A stretch of DNA of 21,705 bases from Haplomitrium mnioides. Lineage: Eukaryota; Marchantiophyta; Haplomitriopsida; Calobryales. Numbering within the stretch: position 1 is the stretch's first letter; every line of letters starts with the position of its first letter. The position numbers and the translations under genes are program-made. Of the stretch, positions 19,100 to 21,705 are shown in pieces. Below the pieces are notes generated by a model, which was not told where the DNA came from, made no database searches, and saw nothing but the letters and a program-made list of their open reading frames with translations. The stretch is taken from contig JBNGIS010020323.1 in assembly GCA_049999725.1 (NCBI GenBank), positions 1-21,705 on the forward strand, in the 5' to 3' direction.

Positions 19100-19332
19100 G
19101 TCACGTGTCCGCAAACCACCTCGGAACCCCGCTGTTGCTCTTTGGAACCTCGTCGTCGCTCTTTGGAACCTCGACGTCGCTCTTCAGAACCTTGTCGTCG
19201 CTCTTTGGAACCCCACAAGTTGCCACGTGTCCGCAAACCACCTCGGAGCCATGCCTTTGCTCTTCGAAACCTCGTCGTTGCTCTTCGGAACCTCGCCGTT
19301 GCTCTCGAAACCCCACAGGTCGCCACGTGTCC
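19100..19332. repeat. 21-bp tandem array with three CACGTGTC boxes, 5' LTR
   Basis: Same structure as in the other LTR but with four and three 21-bp units. CACGTG cores start at 19102, 19224 and 19324, with spacings of 122 and 100 bp, each exactly 21 bp more than in the 3' LTR. Confidence 0.8.
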
Positions 19333-19337
19333 TACCC

Positions 19338-19600
19338 GCCATGTCATCCGCAACCGCGCCATCCAACATGGCCCCGCAAAAGGGTAGGCAGACCGACGCC
19401 TTGATCGGATTCCGCGGTTGACGTGCGCTGACCTGGAGAACCCCTTGGACCACCTCCGATCGCCACATCATCTGCCACTGCGCCGTTCGACGCCGCTCGG
19501 CGAAGGGGTAGGCGGACCGACGCCTTGTCCGGATTCCACGATTGACCCACGCTGACTCCTCCTCTCTTTTGCGGATGCCATGTCATCCGCAAGATAGTTC
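19338..19600. repeat. 124/115-bp tandem repeat, 5' LTR
   Basis: Units start at 19338, 19462 and 19577, the same periods (124 and 115 bp) as in the other LTR, so copy number was fixed before insertion. Confidence 0.8.
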
Positions 19601-19831
19601 CCTCGCCGAGTAAGAACGGTACATGTTGTCGCCGTTTCGGCACCCGCTCGCAATAAGAATTGATGCTCCCTTCGCTTAACTTTTCTTTATGCTTGATATA
19701 AGAACTATGGCGGGCTCCCCTCTGATCCCTTTCAAAGTTTCAGCATTGCACCGTCGAACTTTTGTCCTCGCCAATGCCGGAACTACAATAGGTCACCCTT
19801 TTGGTTGCTGGTCCCTTGCTTCTTCTTCTTG

Positions 19832-20090
19832 GCCGGATCGTCGCTTCATTGCATTTTCGCCATTCCCTGATCTTCCTCTGGCCATATTGTCGATGAATCA
19901 CCTTTTCACCATCTTGATCTTCCTTTGGCCGAAACCGCAATAGATCGCCCTTTCTCATCCCTCGGTTCTCCTTCAGTCAAACCCACGATAAGTCGTCTTT
20001 TCGTCGCTCTTGCTTTTTCTTTGGGCCGAATCGTCGCTTGATCATCTTTTCGTCGTTCCTTGATCTTGTTTTGGCTGGGCCTTCGATATA
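19832..20090. repeat. 48-49-bp degenerate tandem array, 5' LTR
   Basis: Unit starts at 19832, 19881, 19928, 19976, 20025 and 20074 give the identical interval series 49, 47, 48, 49, 49. The array is therefore old and stable, unlike the 21-bp one. Confidence 0.75.
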
Positions 20091-20315
20091 TCATTGTTCC
20101 GGAGCCTCTTTGTGATAAGAACAATGCACGCCATAGACTTCTGTCAAACTTTTAGATCTTACTCTATCAAACATTCCCCACTCGCTTCACCGAATCAGCG
20201 ATAGATTATCTTTTCGTCTTCCTCGCTCTTTGTCTGGCTGGGCCCCTGATAAATCCCCATTTTGCATCTCTTCCATTGGTCCCTAGTTGGGCTTCCCTTC
20301 GGATCCCCGTTAAGC

Positions 20316-20415
20316 GGGCTCCTCATGTAGGGTGGCTGATCGGAACCCATTTAACTGGGGCTCCCCACTTAGGGAGGCTGATCGGAACCCATTTAATTGA
20401 GCCTCCCCAAATTTC
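20316..20415. repeat. 42-bp tandem repeat, 5' LTR
   Basis: Unit starts at 20316, 20358 and 20400, period 42 bp, matching the other LTR. Confidence 0.75.
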
Positions 20416-21465
20416 CGCTAAGGGTCCGCAAACTCCCTGGGACTGCCGTGTGTCCCCGAATCCCGTAAAGTCCGGTGGGGCTGCCACGTTTCCGCAACGC
20501 CCAATGGACTCCCTCAAGAACCAAAACTGTGATGAAACGCTGCTTTGCCCTTCTCGCTTAGCCTCGCAGTTGCCTTAAGCAATCCTCCATGCCGCAAAAA
20601 TGGTGACAAGTCACCTCTTCGTTAGTCGCCGCTTTACTTATCCCTATTTCGCCATCACTTCGGACCCGTCGGACCCCCTTAGCGGATCCCTGTTAAGCGG
20701 TCCCCCCACGTCGTAAGACGCATCGGAACCCACTTAACCGAGTTTCCCACTTAGGGTGGCGCGGTCCCGTCAAACCTTTCGAACCCTAAGGAGCTGCCAT
20801 GTTGTCCGACAAATTCAATGAAGCGCGCAAGGGCCGCCATGTTTCTGCAGCTCCCCTCCGACTCCTTGGGTCTCTTCCTTCATGTTGATTCTTCACCTCG
20901 ATCGCCCTCCTCTAGTCCAATTGTATCATCTGGCTTCCGATTATGAAGCGCCTCCTTCCCTTCTCGCCTGGCCGACCCATTGCAGGGCCTCATCCTTTGA
21001 ATGGATCCCACTGCCTCCTCTTTACCTGTCTTCACCTGCCGCATGCTCCTTGTTCGTCGTTTGTTGTCGCTGGCAAGTCTCCGCAACGCTGTTGCTTCCA
21101 ATCCACTCATGTGATGGCCCTCTGCACGCATCTAACTGTGCTCCACCTCGCCTTCATCTCCGGTAACTCTTCCCGTGCATTCCTCCTGGATTGTTGCTGG
21201 TTCCTTTCTCCGTGAATCTCTCCGTGATTGTGGCTGGCTCCTTTGATATCTGCCCTCTTCTCCTTGAATCCTTCTGCTGCTCGATTCTTCTGATCTCCCC
21301 GTCAACTCTCCTTGATTTCCTCTTGCTCACCTTTGTCAGCCCTGCCTCTATCCCAAATTGCTGTAAGTTCCTTTGATGCTTCTGCTAGCCTTCTTATCTG
21401 ACTCCTCTGGATTTCACAGGGCTCCTCCTTGCATTGTAGAATTCATGACATTCACGGGGGAAAGT

Positions 21466-21508
21466 AGGAAAGAAAGGAAGAGAAGGGAAAGGAGGGAGAG
21501 GAGAAAGG
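21466..21508 (+). repeat. 43-nt pure purine tract in the 5' LTR
   Basis: Counterpart of 11002-11044: same length and same 138-bp distance to the LTR edge (21646), though a few bases differ. Confidence 0.85.
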
Positions 21509-21646
21509 TGCAGGATTGGCATGACAACAATAAAACAATAAAATACAAAGGGATAAAAATGACTAATGCAAACTTGAAAGAATTTACAAGGCTAGAGCTC
21601 AGTAATTACAAAAAAAAAATAAAAATGCAAACACACTCGGCCGACA

Positions 21647-21651
21647 AATCC
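21647..21651. repeat. Target site duplication AATCC, right copy
   Basis: AATCC immediately after the CGACA end of the right LTR; identical to 6769-6773. That it is still perfect after LTR divergence argues for one insertion with no later recombination between elements. Confidence 0.93.
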
Positions 21652-21705
21652 ATGCAATGTTTCGTTTTGTTGGTTATTGTGCCTTACAATCTCAAACTCA
21701 TTCCC
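21652..21705. other. Right flank of the insertion site
   Basis: 54 bp of AT-rich DNA continuing the sequence interrupted at 6773. Too short to identify. Confidence 0.7.

Larger units (their letters stand above)
6774..21646 (-). mobile_element. Complete long-LTR Ty3/gypsy retrotransposon (14,873 bp), coding-defective
   Basis: Two direct repeats of 4409 and 4442 bp with TG...CA ends, flanked by a perfect 5-bp duplication, enclose 6022 bp that encode, on the minus strand, gag, protease, RT, RNase H and integrase in Ty3/gypsy order. LTRs make up about 60 percent of the element. The integrase has no chromodomain, the protease has the DGG variant of the active site, and the RT carries FIDDF; together with long LTRs this resembles the non-chromodomain plant lineages (Tat/Athila type), without letting me name the family. 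Several stops and frame changes in gag-pol show it cannot make its own proteins. It is more GC-rich than the AT-rich DNA it entered. Confidence 0.93.
17205..21646 (-). repeat. 5' LTR (4442 bp)
   Basis: Upstream LTR in element sense, starting TGTCGGCC at 21646 and ending GGGCTGACA at 17205 on the minus strand. Its contents mirror the other LTR; the 33-bp greater length comes from two extra 21-bp repeat units offset by small deletions, such as 8 bp lost near 17909 relative to 7479. It should contain the promoter for the genomic transcript. Confidence 0.95.

Noticed and set aside
18790-19404. 204-codon open frame on the plus strand in the 5' LTR (and counterparts at 8455-8923)
   Set aside because: It runs through the 21-bp array; a 21-bp unit keeps any frame open as a 7-residue repeat. 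The counterpart in the other LTR is shorter and in different phase, so no protein is conserved.

Overview
This is plant nuclear DNA made almost entirely of retrotransposon and transposon-like remains. I see no intact host gene, tRNA or rRNA gene. The plant assignment rests on Ty3/gypsy pol domains of plant type, a plant-style initiator-Met primer binding site in one relic, and plant-type TATA boxes. The species cannot be named. The density of old repeats and the kind of relic at 2290-5684 suggest a repeat-rich, perhaps non-flowering, land plant, but that is inference only.

Layout. (1) 1-2160: a (TA)n microsatellite at the window edge, then a badly decayed Ty3/gypsy element on the minus strand. 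Its LTR end, TATA box, tRNA-iMet-type primer site, gag, one zinc knuckle, protease and the start of RT can be followed from right to left. (2) 2290-5684: a broken plus-strand gene of a family with the pattern LPP..YLQLDN..ENKN...GHTHDQ (I associate it with DUF7869). It is split by about 1.3 kb of AT-rich insert at 2736-4062. That insert holds two diverged copies of a roughly 400-bp direct repeat and a 100-N assembly gap. (3) 5685-6768: AT-rich spacer with a degenerate motif, CTATGC-NN-GCATAG followed by ACTTTG, that also occurs in the insert. (4) 6774-21646: one complete 14.87-kb Ty3/gypsy element on the minus strand, bounded by the 5-bp target duplication AATCC (6769-6773 and 21647-21651). 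Its LTRs are unusually long (4409 and 4442 bp) and flank a 6.0-kb internal region. (5) 21652-21705: the other side of the target site.

The large element reads right to left: 5' LTR (17205-21646), primer site, gag (capsid-like domain, acidic Ser/Lys-Arg linker, three CCHC knuckles), protease, RT, RNase H, integrase without a chromodomain, a short purine stretch, and 3' LTR (6774-11182). Catalytic residues are largely preserved, but several stops and frame changes make the copy non-coding. By eye the LTRs differ by about 7 percent in a sampled stretch, mostly transitions, so the insertion is old.

The most interesting structure is inside the LTRs. They are built from separate tandem arrays (21, 42, 48-49 and 115-124 bp), carry repeated GCCACGT motifs including three perfect CACGTGTC boxes per LTR, and a 43-nt pure purine/pyrimidine tract exactly 138 bp from the outer end. 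The two LTRs differ by exactly one 21-bp unit in each of two blocks.
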